Positions 18,608-27,840 of a DNA stretch of 64,000 nucleotides are shown here, one piece after another. The notes below the pieces were generated by a model. It did no database searches and was not told the origin of the DNA. It worked only from the letters and a program-made list of their open reading frames with translations. The stretch is from Fischerella sp. PCC 9605 (lineage in GTDB: Bacteria > Cyanobacteriota > Cyanobacteriia > Cyanobacteriales > Nostocaceae), in contig NZ_KI912148.1 in the NCBI RefSeq assembly GCF_000517105.1, positions 1,172,518 to 1,236,517 on the forward strand. Reading direction: 5' to 3'. The translations under genes were made by a program, and so were the position numbers. How positions within the stretch are numbered: position 1 is the stretch's first letter; every line of letters starts with the position of its first letter.

Positions 18608-18976
18608 ATTGAGATGATTATCCGATACAAAGCTCCTCACTTTGGGGCGACTAGGGGCGCTTAGGGGCGATGGGGTGCGATCGCTCTATCAAAATCATTT
18701 CTCTCTCATCACCAATACTCAGTACACAGATAAATACAGATAAATACAGAATACTTTTATCTAATTAATTTGGGCGATCGCACGGAGTCTATTACTAAAG
18801 TGGTGGTAAGCTGATTTTTTGGGTGATACCACCACTACCAGGCTGCGCTATCCGCTAGTATGTAACAAAGAAGAATGAGAGCAAATAATTTTACTGGTGA
18901 TGCAAATTAAACAACTAAGTGCAAAAGCAATTGGTGGAAATTCTCAAACAGGCGTAAAAACTCGTGACTCTTTAAG
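18608..18976. other. Intergenic gap with HIP1 sites
   Basis: Contains two GCGATCG sites and a short direct repeat ACAGATAAATACAGATAAATACAG near 18726. No gene seen. The purK promoter should lie in its last ~150 bp. Confidence 0.45.
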
Positions 18977-18982
18977 GTGCAA

Positions 18983-20215
18983 ATGAAGCGTGTTGGTGTA
19001 ATTGGTGGCGGACAACTTGCCTGGATGATGGCAGGGGCAGCAAATAAGTTAGGGATAGAATTGGTAGTGCAAACTCCTAGCCCTAACGATCCTGCTGTTG
19101 CGATCGCTCATGAGACTGTTTTCGCTTCAGTTGATGACGCAGCGGCTACAGAAATATTAGCCACAAAATGCGATATCATCACTTTTGAAAACGAGTTTGT
19201 TAACCTTGAAGCTTTATCGCTGTTGGCAAAAAAAGGTGTTTGCTTCCGCCCAAGTTTAGAATCATTAGCTCCGCTTTTAGATAAATATCATCAACGCTGT
19301 TATTTGCGTGATTTAGGCTTACCTGTTCCCCAGTTTTTTGACATTGATGGAGTTTTAAAAGAGAATACCAAAGATGGAACTCAAGAGCTAGGAGTTTGCA
19401 GCCAAGAATTAGGAATTGAAAATGAAAATATTTCTAAATTTTCACAAATTATAGAATTAGATTTTCCTCTTGTTTTAAAAGCTCGCCGTCATGGTTATGA
19501 TGGTCAAGGTACCTTTATTGTTAATGATATAGAGACTCTACGGCAAAAATTAGAATCTGCGATCGCTAAAAAATCTATCTTATCTCATCCAGCTTTTTTA
19601 TTAGAAGAATTTATCCCATTTGCACGGGAGGTGGCGGTAATTGCAGCGCGTTCTGTGCATGGGGAAGTGGTGATTTATCCAATTGTAGAAACTCAACAAG
19701 AAGAACAAGTATGTCGACGGGTAATTGCCCCAGCTAATATTTCACCACAAGTAGCAGCAGAAGTTGAGAAGATTGCTCGTACCCTTCTCAATAGCCTAGA
19801 AGCTGTAGGAATTTTTGGCATTGAACTATTTATTACTGCCGACGATCGAGTATTGGTGAATGAAATTGCACCCCGGACTCACAATTCTGGACATTTTTCT
19901 CTCGATGCTTGCGAAATATCTCAATTTGAGCAGCATTTGAGAGCAGTTTGTGGCTTACCTTTGGGAAACCCAAATTTGCTTTGTCCATGTGCTATTATGG
20001 TAAACTTGTTAGGCTACGAAAAATCCCAAAGCAATTATATTGCTAAACGCCAACAACTGGAACAAATCCCTCAAGCTCACATCCATTGGTACGGTAAAAC
20101 CGAATCGCGTCCCGGTCGAAAATTGGGACATGTTACGGTATTGTTAAGTAATCAAAACTGGGATCAAGCAATGGCGATCGCCCACACTATAGAAAACATT
20201 TGGTATCCCAATTAA
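18983..20215 (+). CDS. purK: 5-(carboxyamino)imidazole ribonucleotide synthase (PurK)
   Basis: ATP-grasp enzyme of de novo purine synthesis; it converts AIR, ATP and bicarbonate to N5-CAIR. It begins VGVIGGGQLAWMM (nucleotide-binding start) and carries LVLKARRHGYDGQGTF, EEFIPFAREVAVIAARS and NEIAPRTHNSGHFS. A GTG at 18977 is possible, but the ATG at 18983 sits closer to AAGG. At ~410 residues it is slightly long; residues ~128-155 (QELGVCSQELGIENEN) look like an inserted low-complexity stretch. PurE is 33 kb away at 53119. The 6S RNA gene follows, an arrangement known in cyanobacteria. Confidence 0.95.
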   Translation: MKRVGVIGGGQLAWMMAGAANKLGIELVVQTPSPNDPAVAIAHETVFASVDDAAATEILATKCDIITFENEFVNLEALSLLAKKGVCFRPSLESLAPLLDKYHQRCYLRDLGLPVPQFFDIDGVLKENTKDGTQELGVCSQELGIENENISKFSQIIELDFPLVLKARRHGYDGQGTFIVNDIETLRQKLESAIAKKSILSHPAFLLEEFIPFAREVAVIAARSVHGEVVIYPIVETQQEEQVCRRVIAPANISPQVAAEVEKIARTLLNSLEAVGIFGIELFITADDRVLVNEIAPRTHNSGHFSLDACEISQFEQHLRAVCGLPLGNPNLLCPCAIMVNLLGYEKSQSNYIAKRQQLEQIPQAHIHWYGKTESRPGRKLGHVTVLLSNQNWDQAMAIAHTIENIWYPN

Positions 20216-20263
20216 ATTCACCAAAAAAATCAAATTCAATACCCACAAAATTATTTTAAAAGC

Positions 20264-20269
20264 TATAAT
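20264..20269 (+). promoter_or_regulatory. -10 box of the 6S RNA promoter
   Basis: TATAAT at 20264-20269, about 10 bp before the expected 5' end of the RNA. Confidence 0.6.
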
Positions 20270-20277
20270 CAGATTAA

Positions 20278-20458
20278 TTGCACTGCGACGTTGGTGACTG
20301 CCAACAAGTTTTGTGATCTATGACTTGAAAGTTAAGGGAACCAAGCAGTTTTCGTGGCAGTAGACCGGGCATGTACCCGGAAACTTTAAACGGGAAGCAT
20401 CGGTGCCCACCTGGTTTATCCAGGTCAAAAACTTAGGTAAAACGGCGTTGCGGTGAAT
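20278..20458 (+). ncRNA. ssaA: 6S RNA (RNA polymerase regulator)
   Basis: It lies directly downstream of purK, as in other cyanobacteria. The ends can pair: CACTGCGACG (20281-20290) with CGTTGCGGTG (20446-20455). Internal stems include CCGGGCATGTACCCGG and CACCTGGTTTATCCAGGT, leaving a large central bulge expected for an open-promoter mimic that binds RNA polymerase holoenzyme. Length ~180 nt fits. The exact ends are inferred from the -10 box and the closing stem. Confidence 0.8.
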
Positions 20459-20468
20459 TAAAACTATT

Positions 20469-20504
20469 AGCTCCCTCAGTCAATTAAGACTTGGGAGCTT
20501 TAAT
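20469..20504 (+). terminator. Intrinsic terminator after the 6S RNA
   Basis: Stem AGCTCCC (20469-20475) / GGGAGCT (20493-20499) with a 17-nt loop, followed by TTTAATTATT. Confidence 0.7.
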
Positions 20505-20559
20505 TATTAGGTAGAGGCAGAATGAATAAATAGGTGATAGGGGATAAGTGACTAGGAAC

Positions 20560-20700
20560 TAGGCACTTGGGGCATCGGGCATGGGACATCGGAAAAACAA
20601 CAGGGGGAAGGGGAAAAGGGGAAAGGCGAAAGGTTAATAAATTCCTTTACCCAATCCCCAATCTCCAATCCCCGATCCCCAATACCCCTTTCTGTATCAA
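20560..20700. repeat. STRR1-type GGCATCGG / CCCCAATC repeats
   Basis: Words GGGGCATCGGGCATGGGACATCGG, then GGGGAAAGGCGAAAGG, then CCCAATCCCCAATCTCC. Repeated CCCCAAT-like heptamers typical of STRR1. No coding potential. Confidence 0.7.
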
Positions 20701-20754
20701 TTGATTCTAAATTGTTGAGAAACAAGAGTTAAGATCCCAAGATTGCGATAAATT

Positions 20755-22044
20755 GTGGTTAAAGCTCCAAAAATATTGTTACAAAAATTCATTAATACCG
20801 TGTTTTCAGCCTCGATCTTTAAATTAGATAATGGGTTGACATTTATTCATCAAGAAATTCCCACTACTCCTGTAGTTGTGGCTGATGTTTGGGTGCGTGC
20901 TGGTGCAAGAGTTGAACCAGAACCTTGGTTCGGCATGGCTCACTTTTTAGAACATATGATATTTAAGGGGACTGCAAAACTTGCGCCGGGAGTCTTCGAT
21001 CAAAAAATTGAAAACAGGGGTGGGGTGACGAATGCAGCTACTAGCTATGACTACGCCCATTACTGTATCACTACAGCTTCTCCTTTCCTAGAAGATACTC
21101 TGCCTTACCTGGCGGAACTGTTGCAGAATGCGGCTATACCAGAAGATGAATTCTTGTGCGAACGAGATGTAGTCATAGAAGAAATCCGCCAAGCACAAGA
21201 CGATCCGGACTGGATAGGATTTCAAGCACTCATCCAAAGCATATATCAGCACCATCCTTACGGACGTCCTGTGTTGGGAACACAACGAGAACTCATGCAG
21301 CAGTCACCGGAAGCAATGCGCTGCTTTCACCGCAATCATTACCAACCAGAAAATATGACGGTAGTAGTTGTTGGGGGAATTGCCGAGGAATCTGCTTTAG
21401 AGTTAGTCAGCAGTACATTTCAGAATTTTGGCGATCGCTGCTGTGACTGTCCGCAAGTTCCAGAAATTGCAGAACCAATTATAGCAGGAATTCGTCGTCA
21501 ACAATTGGATTTACCACGGCTGGAACAAGCACGGTTATTAATGGCGTGGATTGGGCCAGGAGTTGAACAACTCCGCAACGCCTATGGTTTAGATTTGCTC
21601 TCAGTATTACTTGCAGAAGGACGAACATCACGCTTAGTACGTGACTTGCGAGAAGAACAACAACTAGTGCAGGGAATATGCAGTAATTTTTCCCTACAAA
21701 GAGATTCAAGTTTATTTACAATTACTGCTTGGTTGGAGCCAGAAAATCTTGAACGCGTCGAGTCCTTAATCCGCCACCACTTGGATGATTTACTCACCTA
21801 TGGCATCAGTGAACAGGAATTAGCTCGTTGCCAACGATTATTATGTAATGATTTTGCATTTTCTACAGAAACGCCAAATCAGCTTGCTGGACTTTACGGA
21901 TACTATAACACCATTGCTCAAGCAGAACTAGCAGTGACATATACAGAAAAAATTAAGTCTTTTGATACCCAACAACTGCAAGAATTAGCAAAAGAGCATC
22001 TTTCACCCAACCATTACGTGGTTACGGTACTTAAACCTTGTTAG
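20755..22044 (+). CDS. M16 zinc metallopeptidase (processing-peptidase-like, active type)
   Basis: 429 residues. The inverted zinc motif HFLEHMIFKGT (HxxEH) and the downstream Glu in RDVVIEEIRQ are intact. The usual ITTASPFLEDTL and NHYQPENMTVVVVGG regions follow. M16 enzymes work as paired half-barrels that cut unfolded peptides. The next gene encodes the second half without the zinc motif, so the two probably form a heterodimer. The start is GTG at 20755; an alternative would be a later TTG. Location, cytoplasm or periplasm, is not settled because no signal peptide is visible. Confidence 0.9.
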   Translation: MVKAPKILLQKFINTVFSASIFKLDNGLTFIHQEIPTTPVVVADVWVRAGARVEPEPWFGMAHFLEHMIFKGTAKLAPGVFDQKIENRGGVTNAATSYDYAHYCITTASPFLEDTLPYLAELLQNAAIPEDEFLCERDVVIEEIRQAQDDPDWIGFQALIQSIYQHHPYGRPVLGTQRELMQQSPEAMRCFHRNHYQPENMTVVVVGGIAEESALELVSSTFQNFGDRCCDCPQVPEIAEPIIAGIRRQQLDLPRLEQARLLMAWIGPGVEQLRNAYGLDLLSVLLAEGRTSRLVRDLREEQQLVQGICSNFSLQRDSSLFTITAWLEPENLERVESLIRHHLDDLLTYGISEQELARCQRLLCNDFAFSTETPNQLAGLYGYYNTIAQAELAVTYTEKIKSFDTQQLQELAKEHLSPNHYVVTVLKPC

Positions 22045-22196
22045 TCATTAGTCATTAGTCATTGGTCATTAGTCATTGGTCATTGGTCATTAGTAAAGGA
22101 CAAAGGACAAAGGACAAATGACAAAGGATTAATGACATAGACGCGCCTTCTTCGACTTCCCCCAGGGTAGGACAAATGACAAAGGATAAATGACAA
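22045..22196. repeat. STRR2-type repeats between the two M16 genes
   Basis: TCATTAGTCATTAGTCATTGG units are followed by AAAGGACAAAGGACAAAGG and ATGACAAAGGAT units. The ATGACAAATGACAA end also provides the start codon of the following gene at 22197. Confidence 0.8.
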
Positions 22197-23474
22197 ATGA
22201 CAACCTCCTTACAAAAATCCCATATCCATCGCACTGTATTAAACAATGGCATAGTGGTACTCCTGTCAGAAAATCCGACAGCAGATATCATCGCAGCGCG
22301 GATTTTTATCCGTGCTGGTAGTTGTTACGAAAGCCGAGATAAAGCTGGATTAGCACATTTGCTGTCTGCTGTGTTGACAAAGGGATGTGATGGACTTTCG
22401 AGTTTGGAAATAGCTGAACGCATAGAGTCTGTAGGAGCAAGTTTAGGTGCAGATACAGCTACCGATTATTTTTTGCTGTCTTTAAAGACGGTAACATCAG
22501 ATTTTGCAGAAATTTTAGCATTGGCAGGGCAGATTTTGCGATCGCCCACATTTCCAGAAGCCGAAGTTGAACTAGAACGACGCATTGCCTTACAAGATAT
22601 TCGTTCGCAAAAAGAACATCCATTTAGCATCGCTTTCGACCAACTGCGGCAGATCGTGTATCAAGATCATCCCTATGCAACCTCAGCGTTAGGAGATGAA
22701 TCAACCATGAGCCACATAACTCGTATGGACTTAGAGCGGTTTCACCAAACCTATTTCCGTCCAGATAATCTAGTAATTAGTATTGCTGGTCGAATTACAC
22801 CAGATGCTGCTGTAGCAGTGGTAGAAAAAGTATTTGGTGATTGGCAAGCGCCTGTTGATACTCCACTGCCCACACTAAATTTACCAAATCTCACCGTGCA
22901 ACCGCAAGTGGCGATCGTACCCCAGCAGACGCAGCAATCAATCGTCATGCTGGGTTATCTCGGAGTAGCAGTGCACTCTACTAACTACGCAGCCTTGAAA
23001 TTGCTATCTACATACTTGGGAAATGGGCTTTCCAGTCGATTATTTGTAGAACTACGTGAAAAGCGGGGTTTAGCTTACGAAGTATCCGCGTTTTATCCTA
23101 CACGGCTTTTTCCCGCGACCTTTGTAGTTTACATGGGTACCGCCCCAGAAAATACTCAAATAGCCCTTGCTGGACTGCAAAAAGAAGTTGATTTACTATC
23201 TACCACCCCACTTGCAGAAGTAGCACTACAGGCAGCCAAGAACAAAATACTAGGACAATACGCCTTGGGTAAACAAACTAACGGTCAACTTGCTCAGCTA
23301 TATGGATGGTATGAAATTTTAGGGCTAGGAATTGAATTTGATCGAGAATTTCAAGAATTGATTGCGAATGTTAGTATTGCTGATGCAATGACAGTAGCTT
23401 GTCGATATTTACAGGAACCTTATGTATCTCTGGTCGGTCAAGAGGAAGCGATTAAGAGTGCAATTTCTTCCTGA
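22197..23474 (+). CDS. M16-family protein, zinc motif lost (non-catalytic partner)
   Basis: 425 residues with the M16 fold. At the position of HxxEH it reads HLLSAVLTKG, so the zinc ligands and catalytic Glu are missing. It keeps the substrate-binding part with YEVSAFYPTR and the Arg/Tyr region typical of the non-catalytic subunit, e.g. REKRGLAYEVSAFY. It pairs with the upstream gene on the same strand. This division into an active and an inactive subunit is normal for bacterial and mitochondrial M16 pairs. Confidence 0.9.
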   Translation: MTTSLQKSHIHRTVLNNGIVVLLSENPTADIIAARIFIRAGSCYESRDKAGLAHLLSAVLTKGCDGLSSLEIAERIESVGASLGADTATDYFLLSLKTVTSDFAEILALAGQILRSPTFPEAEVELERRIALQDIRSQKEHPFSIAFDQLRQIVYQDHPYATSALGDESTMSHITRMDLERFHQTYFRPDNLVISIAGRITPDAAVAVVEKVFGDWQAPVDTPLPTLNLPNLTVQPQVAIVPQQTQQSIVMLGYLGVAVHSTNYAALKLLSTYLGNGLSSRLFVELREKRGLAYEVSAFYPTRLFPATFVVYMGTAPENTQIALAGLQKEVDLLSTTPLAEVALQAAKNKILGQYALGKQTNGQLAQLYGWYEILGLGIEFDREFQELIANVSIADAMTVACRYLQEPYVSLVGQEEAIKSAISS

Positions 23475-23563
23475 TATCAACTTTAAAAGACCACTTACTG
23501 ATTGCTTTTTACACCCTTTTGCCATAAGAGTATTACCATAAACTTTACCAGGGGCAAATTCCA

Positions 23564-24496
23564 ATGAAAAGCAGCAATAAAACTAGTATCTTGGGTTACT
23601 CTAGTGTACTAAACCCATCGATATGCTGTATGTGGGAAAGGAAACAGAGGTATAAATCATTATTGGCGATGAAAATACTGTTATTTTCCCCTGTACCTCT
23701 GCTTCTTTGCTCCTCTGCTTTAGTATCAGTTGCAGCACCTTCACAACAAATTGCCCAAGTAATTGCACAAGCTAGCATCAACCGTCCCACTCTTACACCA
23801 GGTAGTCAAGGGCAAACTGTATCAGAACTTCAAGCAGCGTTGAAACTTTTGGGCTTTTATACGGGTACAGTAGACGGAGTATATAATGAAACAACAGCCA
23901 AAGCTGTTTCTCAGTTTCAACAAGCAGCAGGCTTAAGTGCAAATGGCATTGTTGATGCAACTACTTGGCAAAAACTTTTTCCAGGCGAAGCGATCGCATC
24001 TTCATCTCCTACTCCTTCTGCCACAAATTCCGCCAGTAGCTTTCCTGTTCCCTCTCAAATTGGGAATAACTCTACACCTGTTTTAACTCAGATAGGGAAC
24101 AACTCCCCAATAATTGCTACTCCTCCTGAGCCTACACCCGCAACACCTCCTAGGCAAGCTACACCTGCTAATTCTCAAAACAAGCCTGTAACACGCTCAT
24201 CGTCTGTACGCACTCAACAAACCACACGTACGCAACAAACTACGCGCACTCAAGAAATTCCTGGTGTTCAATACACCTCGCGAGGATTGCCGATTTTACG
24301 TTTAGGAATGCGCGGTTCTGAAGTTGCAAAATTGCAGCAAAAACTGCGAAAACTTGGTTACTTCAGAATTAATGCTGATGGCAACTTTGGCAAGGAAACC
24401 GAAACAGCGGTGAAAGACTTACAAAGCCGCTACGATATTAAACCTGACGGTGTAGTTGGTGGCGCAACTTGGGAACTTCTACTGCAACAGCATTAG
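23564..24496 (+). CDS. Secreted protein with two peptidoglycan-binding (PG_binding_1) domains
   Basis: Up to 310 residues. The ATG at 23564 is possible, but a typical signal peptide starts at the internal ATG at 23669 (MKILLFSPVPLLLCSSALVS, then VAAPSQQ). Two three-helix domains follow: LKLLGFYTGTVDGVYNETTA near the front and LRKLGYFRINADGNFGKETE at the end. They are joined by a ~110-residue Pro/Thr/Gln-rich linker with RTQQTTRTQQTTRTQ repeats. It should bind cell-wall peptidoglycan; no catalytic domain is present. Two smaller relatives occur at 34659 and 35400. Confidence 0.85.
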   Translation: MKSSNKTSILGYSSVLNPSICCMWERKQRYKSLLAMKILLFSPVPLLLCSSALVSVAAPSQQIAQVIAQASINRPTLTPGSQGQTVSELQAALKLLGFYTGTVDGVYNETTAKAVSQFQQAAGLSANGIVDATTWQKLFPGEAIASSSPTPSATNSASSFPVPSQIGNNSTPVLTQIGNNSPIIATPPEPTPATPPRQATPANSQNKPVTRSSSVRTQQTTRTQQTTRTQEIPGVQYTSRGLPILRLGMRGSEVAKLQQKLRKLGYFRINADGNFGKETETAVKDLQSRYDIKPDGVVGGATWELLLQQH

Positions 24497-24633
24497 TTTT
24501 TGAACTTTAAGTTTATCACTCAAGGTTGATGTAGAACTTCAATTCAATTTCAAAAATTGTTACAAACCTACAAAAAATATTGTGGGTAGAAATGTTTTTG
24601 TTTGTTGTTTGTAATTGGAATTGGAGAAACAAA

Positions 24634-24924
24634 ATGAATCCCAAACAATATCACGATCCCAGCACACCAGGGTCTTCAGAGAATGGTAGTGGAGAAATTA
24701 CTGTAGATGCAGGGCCTGATACTTCTGGCTTAGATAATTCTGCTATTGGTACTCCTAAGGTTCAACAACCAGATTTAAATCAATCTGGTGAACAACAAGA
24801 TTTGAATGACTCTCGTCATGATTCTGACAATGTTGATGCACCAATTCCAGAACCTTTCGCTGAGGATCAAGACGAGAACATTGTCGATCGCCAACTGGGA
24901 ATTATCGGCCGTAGTGCAGGATAA
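24634..24924 (+). CDS. Small acidic hydrophilic protein, function unknown
   Basis: 96 residues from the ATG at 24634, preceded by GGAG; an earlier in-frame ATG at 24580 would add a hydrophobic-looking 18 residues of poor fit. It is rich in Asp, Ser, Gln and Asn with no hydrophobic core, so it is probably intrinsically disordered. The tail DENIVDRQLGIIGRSAG may be a short helix. It is not a recognised family to me. Confidence 0.5.
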   Translation: MNPKQYHDPSTPGSSENGSGEITVDAGPDTSGLDNSAIGTPKVQQPDLNQSGEQQDLNDSRHDSDNVDAPIPEPFAEDQDENIVDRQLGIIGRSAG

Positions 24925-25138
24925 TAACATCACCACCATAGCAGTTCTCAGTTGAGTGCAGGCGTATACCTACTACTGTGTCAATCAGCGCTTAAGTAAA
25001 CAAGAGAGATAAAGGTGATGCTGAAACAGAAACTCATTGCTGTTGACAAAGTAAACCAAAATTCTTGATCGCAGTTTAATGCACCGCCTTTACTCTCTAC
25101 TGATTAGGTAAGCTGCGATCGCACAATCAAACAACTAT

Positions 25139-25908
25139 TAAAAAAGGGCGTTGCATAATAGAGGGATGAATTGAGGTGATCTACTGTGGAATGTCCATAG
25201 TGTGGGTCTAGGGAAATTCGTAAGAACGGAAAGCGTAGAGGTAAGCTGCGGGCAAATTTGTATCAAATGCGACCGCCAGTTGCTCGACCTGTACGATCCG
25301 CCGAAAGGATATTCAGAAGAGATCAAAAAAGAATGCGTAAAAATGTACCTCAACGGTATGGGTTTTCGCGCGATTGAACGAGTCAAAGGTGTGCATCATA
25401 CTAGCATCATTTATTGGATTAAACAATTGGGAGAAAAACTGCCGGATGTACCAAAAGAAGATATAGTTCCAAAGGTTGGAGAACTAGACGAATTAGAGAC
25501 ATTCATCGGTTCAAAAAAACAAAATTTGGTTGTGGACAGCACTAAATCATTTTAGTCAAGGTATTTTAGCGTGGGTTTTAGGAGACCACAGTGCTGAAAC
25601 GTTTGAGCCATTGTGGGAAATTGTTAAACAGTGGAAAAGTTATTTTTATCTTACCGATGGCTGGAAAGTTTACCCAAGTTTTATCCCTGATGGAGACCAA
25701 ATTATCAGTCAAACATATATGACGCGAGTGGAAAATGAAAACACCCGATTGCGTCATTATCTTGCACGCCTTCACCGAAAAACTTTATGCTCTTCTAAGA
25801 CCGAAGAAATGCGCTCGATACTCACTTAAATTATTACTTCACTACTTGAAGTATCAAATTGTACCTACATCAATGATATCATCCCTTCATTCAGCAACGG
25901 GTAAAAAA
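25139..25908. mobile_element. IS1-family insertion sequence, complete ends, decayed
   Basis: Inverted ends GGGCGTTGCATAATAGAGGG (from 25146) and, on the other strand, CCCGTTGCTGAATGAAGGGA (from 25901 downward) match each other at most positions and resemble cyanobacterial IS1-family ends. The element is 756 bp, the usual IS1 size. A 7-bp target duplication TAAAAAA flanks it (25139-25145 and 25902-25908). Its transposase is broken in several places, so it cannot move alone. Confidence 0.8.
25183..25868 (+). pseudogene. IS1-family transposase, multiply frameshifted
   Basis: Pieces in order: MECP, then a TAG stop, then CGSREIRKNGKRRGK (zinc-finger start of InsA type) in one frame; DPPKGYSEEIKKECVKMYLN to DELETFIGSKK (HTH region) in the next; NKIWLWTALNHFSQGILAWV to YFYLTDGWKVYP (DDE catalytic region) in the third; finally YSLKLLLHYLK. 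The shift at the A7 run (25513-25519) needs +1, not the -1 of programmed IS1 frameshifting, so it reads as decay. Another shift lies near 25240. Confidence 0.8.
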
Positions 25909-26053
25909 GCAGCAAAAATTCTAAATTTTAGCCAAACTCTTTTTTCTAGGAGTGATTTACAATATTTCAGTCAACACTTTATTGGTTTAACCACTAAACT
26001 GCTAAAATTAGGCCGCAAAGTTGCTGTTAAATCAATAGTTGAGGCTACCCCTT

Positions 26054-26656
26054 GTGGCTAGCGATCGCTCCTTAAGTATTATTGAGTTGCTAGATGAGCT
26101 GCGGGCAATTGCACAGCTTGGATTGAACTATTCAAAAGACGTTTACGATCGTGAGCGCTACGAGCGCCTTCTTGGTCTTGCTTCGGCACAGTATGAAGCG
26201 CTGTGTTCCCTCCCTAGTTCAGAAATAGAGAAGCGCTTTCGCGCTGAGCTTGGCTACATTACGCCGAAGGTCGGTGTATCCGCCTCAATACTAAACGAGC
26301 GTGGCCAATTGTTGTTGGTTCAACGTACCGACGATCGCACATGGTGTTTGCCATGTGGTTGGGCTGAAGTTCGAGAAACGCCACAGCAGTCGCTTATGCG
26401 CGAAGTGCTCGAAGAAACAGGCTTGATCGTGGAAGTCGGGTCGTTGATTCGTCTTAGTTCGCGAATGCCGGGTGATTTTGGTCTGCCTCACACCACCTAC
26501 CATCTACAGTTTTATTGCACGGTTGTCGGTGGAACGCTGCAAGAGTCTCACGAAACAACGAAAATAGGGTATTACGATATATCGTCTATCCGAAGATGGC
26601 ATCTCGATCATAAGGTTGAAGCCGAAGCGGTGTACCAGTATTGGTGCAATCGTTGA
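26054..26656 (+). CDS. NUDIX hydrolase (ADP-ribose/nucleoside-diphosphate type)
   Basis: About 200 residues. A helical N-terminal domain (~1-60) of the NUDIX_N_2 kind precedes a full Nudix box GWAEVRETPQQSLMREVLEE plus TGL, with the G-x5-E-x7-REUxEExGU spacing intact. It hydrolyses a nucleoside diphosphate linked to another moiety; the substrate is unknown. The start is unclear: TTG at 26039 or GTG at 26054. Base composition is more GC-rich than the surrounding DNA, and the gene lies next to insertion sequences, so it may have been acquired. Confidence 0.85.
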   Translation: MASDRSLSIIELLDELRAIAQLGLNYSKDVYDRERYERLLGLASAQYEALCSLPSSEIEKRFRAELGYITPKVGVSASILNERGQLLLVQRTDDRTWCLPCGWAEVRETPQQSLMREVLEETGLIVEVGSLIRLSSRMPGDFGLPHTTYHLQFYCTVVGGTLQESHETTKIGYYDISSIRRWHLDHKVEAEAVYQYWCNR

Positions 26657-26706
26657 TTGACTTGCTATGCAGGTAAGATAAAGTCACAAATTTTTCCCAC
26701 TCCCAC

Positions 26707-26738
26707 TTGACTCTCCAGTTTACTGGAGATTTCAGAAT
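26707..26738 (+). promoter_or_regulatory. MerR-type metal-responsive promoter 1
   Basis: TTGACT (-35, 26707-26712), a 20-bp spacer holding the dyad CTCCAGTTTACTGGAG, and a CAGAAT -10-like hexamer (26733-26738). The long spacer with a central dyad is the hallmark of promoters activated by MerR-family regulators such as ZntR. It drives the HMA-domain gene at 26769. Confidence 0.8.
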
Positions 26739-26768
26739 GGAATTACTTCATAAAGGGAGGATTGAAAC

Positions 26769-26963
26769 ATGACGCTACAACTAAAAGTTCCGAACATGGC
26801 TTGTTCAGCTTGTGGAGAAGCGATCGTAAAAGCCATCCAAGCAGTTGATCCTAACGCTACGGTTCAAGCCGATCCGCAAACGAAGCTAGTTAGCATCGAA
26901 ACACAGGCATCCCAAGCAGCTGTTAAGGAAGCAATTACAACTGCTGGCTATTCAGTCGCATGA
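26769..26963 (+). CDS. Heavy-metal-associated (HMA) domain protein, copper-chaperone-like
   Basis: 64 residues, a single HMA/Atx1-like ferredoxin fold. The metal site is MACSACGE (CxxC, with the Met before it). It carries soft metals such as Cu+ in the cytoplasm and hands them to a transporter, though no P-type ATPase is in this window. It is preceded by AAAGGGAGG and by a MerR-type promoter, so it should be induced by metal. It forms a small regulon with the methyltransferase and MerR genes that follow. Confidence 0.9.
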   Translation: MTLQLKVPNMACSACGEAIVKAIQAVDPNATVQADPQTKLVSIETQASQAAVKEAITTAGYSVA

Positions 26964-27076
26964 GGTTGAACTGGTGCAGGTGGCAGAAATAACTATTCAG
27001 ATGAAAAAGTGGTACTGGTACAGATGTGGCGATCGCTGCTAGCGACATCACTCTCATCAGACTATGCTTTTATATC

Positions 27077-27108
27077 TTGACTCTCCAGTAGGCTGGAGAG
27101 TCTATGAT
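27077..27108 (+). promoter_or_regulatory. MerR-type metal-responsive promoter 2
   Basis: TTGACT (27077-27082), a 20-bp spacer with the near-perfect dyad ACTCTCCAGTAGGCTGGAGAGT (27080-27101, 11+11 with a central mismatch), and TATGAT (27103-27108). It shares the TTGACTCTCCAGT core and the 20-bp spacer with promoter 1, so one regulator probably controls both. It drives the methyltransferase gene. Confidence 0.85.
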
Positions 27109-27154
27109 CAAAAGGTCGGTAAATTCAGATTTTACACTTTGATAGGAGGAAGAA

Positions 27155-27778
27155 ATGGGATTTTACTCAGAAAGAATCCTTCCCTATCTTCTTGATTGGT
27201 CACTATCCGATTCAAATCTCGCTAAATACCGTCAAGAGGTTTTAGCAGGTGTGGAAGGAGATGTTTTAGAAATTGGTTTTGGAACAGGGTTGAATCTTTC
27301 TTACTACCCTGAACATATTCACAAAATTCTCACAGTTGATGCAAACCCTGGCGTTCAAACCTTAGCCCAAAAGCGTATTCAGGCATCCTCAATTACTGTA
27401 GACCATCGGGTGCTAAATGGTGAAAACTTACCAATGGCAGATAATACCTTTGACAGCGTAGTGAGTACTTGGACGTTATGTAGCATTGCAAATGTTGAAC
27501 AAGCCCTCAAAGAAATTTACCGGGTATTGAAACCAGGAGGACGATTCTTTTTTATTGAACATGGACTAAGTAATGAGCCTAAGGTTCAAGTTTGGCAAAA
27601 CCGACTAACTCCATTGCAAAAAATAATTGCAGATGGATGTCATTTTAATCGCAATATTCGGCAACTTGTTGAGAAGCACTTTGATACTGTGAGCTTGGAA
27701 GAGTTTCACGCCGAGAAAATACCAAAAATTGCTGGGTATATGTACAAAGGAATCGCAACTAAGGCGAACCCCGTTTAA
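27155..27778 (+). CDS. Class I SAM-dependent methyltransferase, metal-regulon member
   Basis: 207 residues. SAM motif I is LEIGFGTGLNLSYYP, with DAN after the second strand, then VVSTWTLCSIANVEQALKEI and VLKPGGRFFFIEHG. It resembles the METTL7/phosphatidylethanolamine-type small methyltransferases. The substrate is not evident. Thiol, lipid or metalloid targets are possible, and control by a metal-type promoter favours a detoxification role. GGAGGA precedes the ATG at 27155. Confidence 0.85.
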   Translation: MGFYSERILPYLLDWSLSDSNLAKYRQEVLAGVEGDVLEIGFGTGLNLSYYPEHIHKILTVDANPGVQTLAQKRIQASSITVDHRVLNGENLPMADNTFDSVVSTWTLCSIANVEQALKEIYRVLKPGGRFFFIEHGLSNEPKVQVWQNRLTPLQKIIADGCHFNRNIRQLVEKHFDTVSLEEFHAEKIPKIAGYMYKGIATKANPV

Positions 27779-27840
27779 TTCTCTAGTTCACTCTGTCGTT
27801 GATAAGAAATTAAGGAAAATTATCTAACCAAATACTAAAT

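Noticed and set aside
22045-22200. Heptamer array as a possible CRISPR array
   Set aside because: Units are 7 bp with no unique spacers; these are STRR repeats.
25513-25519. A7 run as a programmed -1 frameshift site in the IS1 transposase
   Set aside because: The downstream frame requires +1, not -1, and other lesions show decay.
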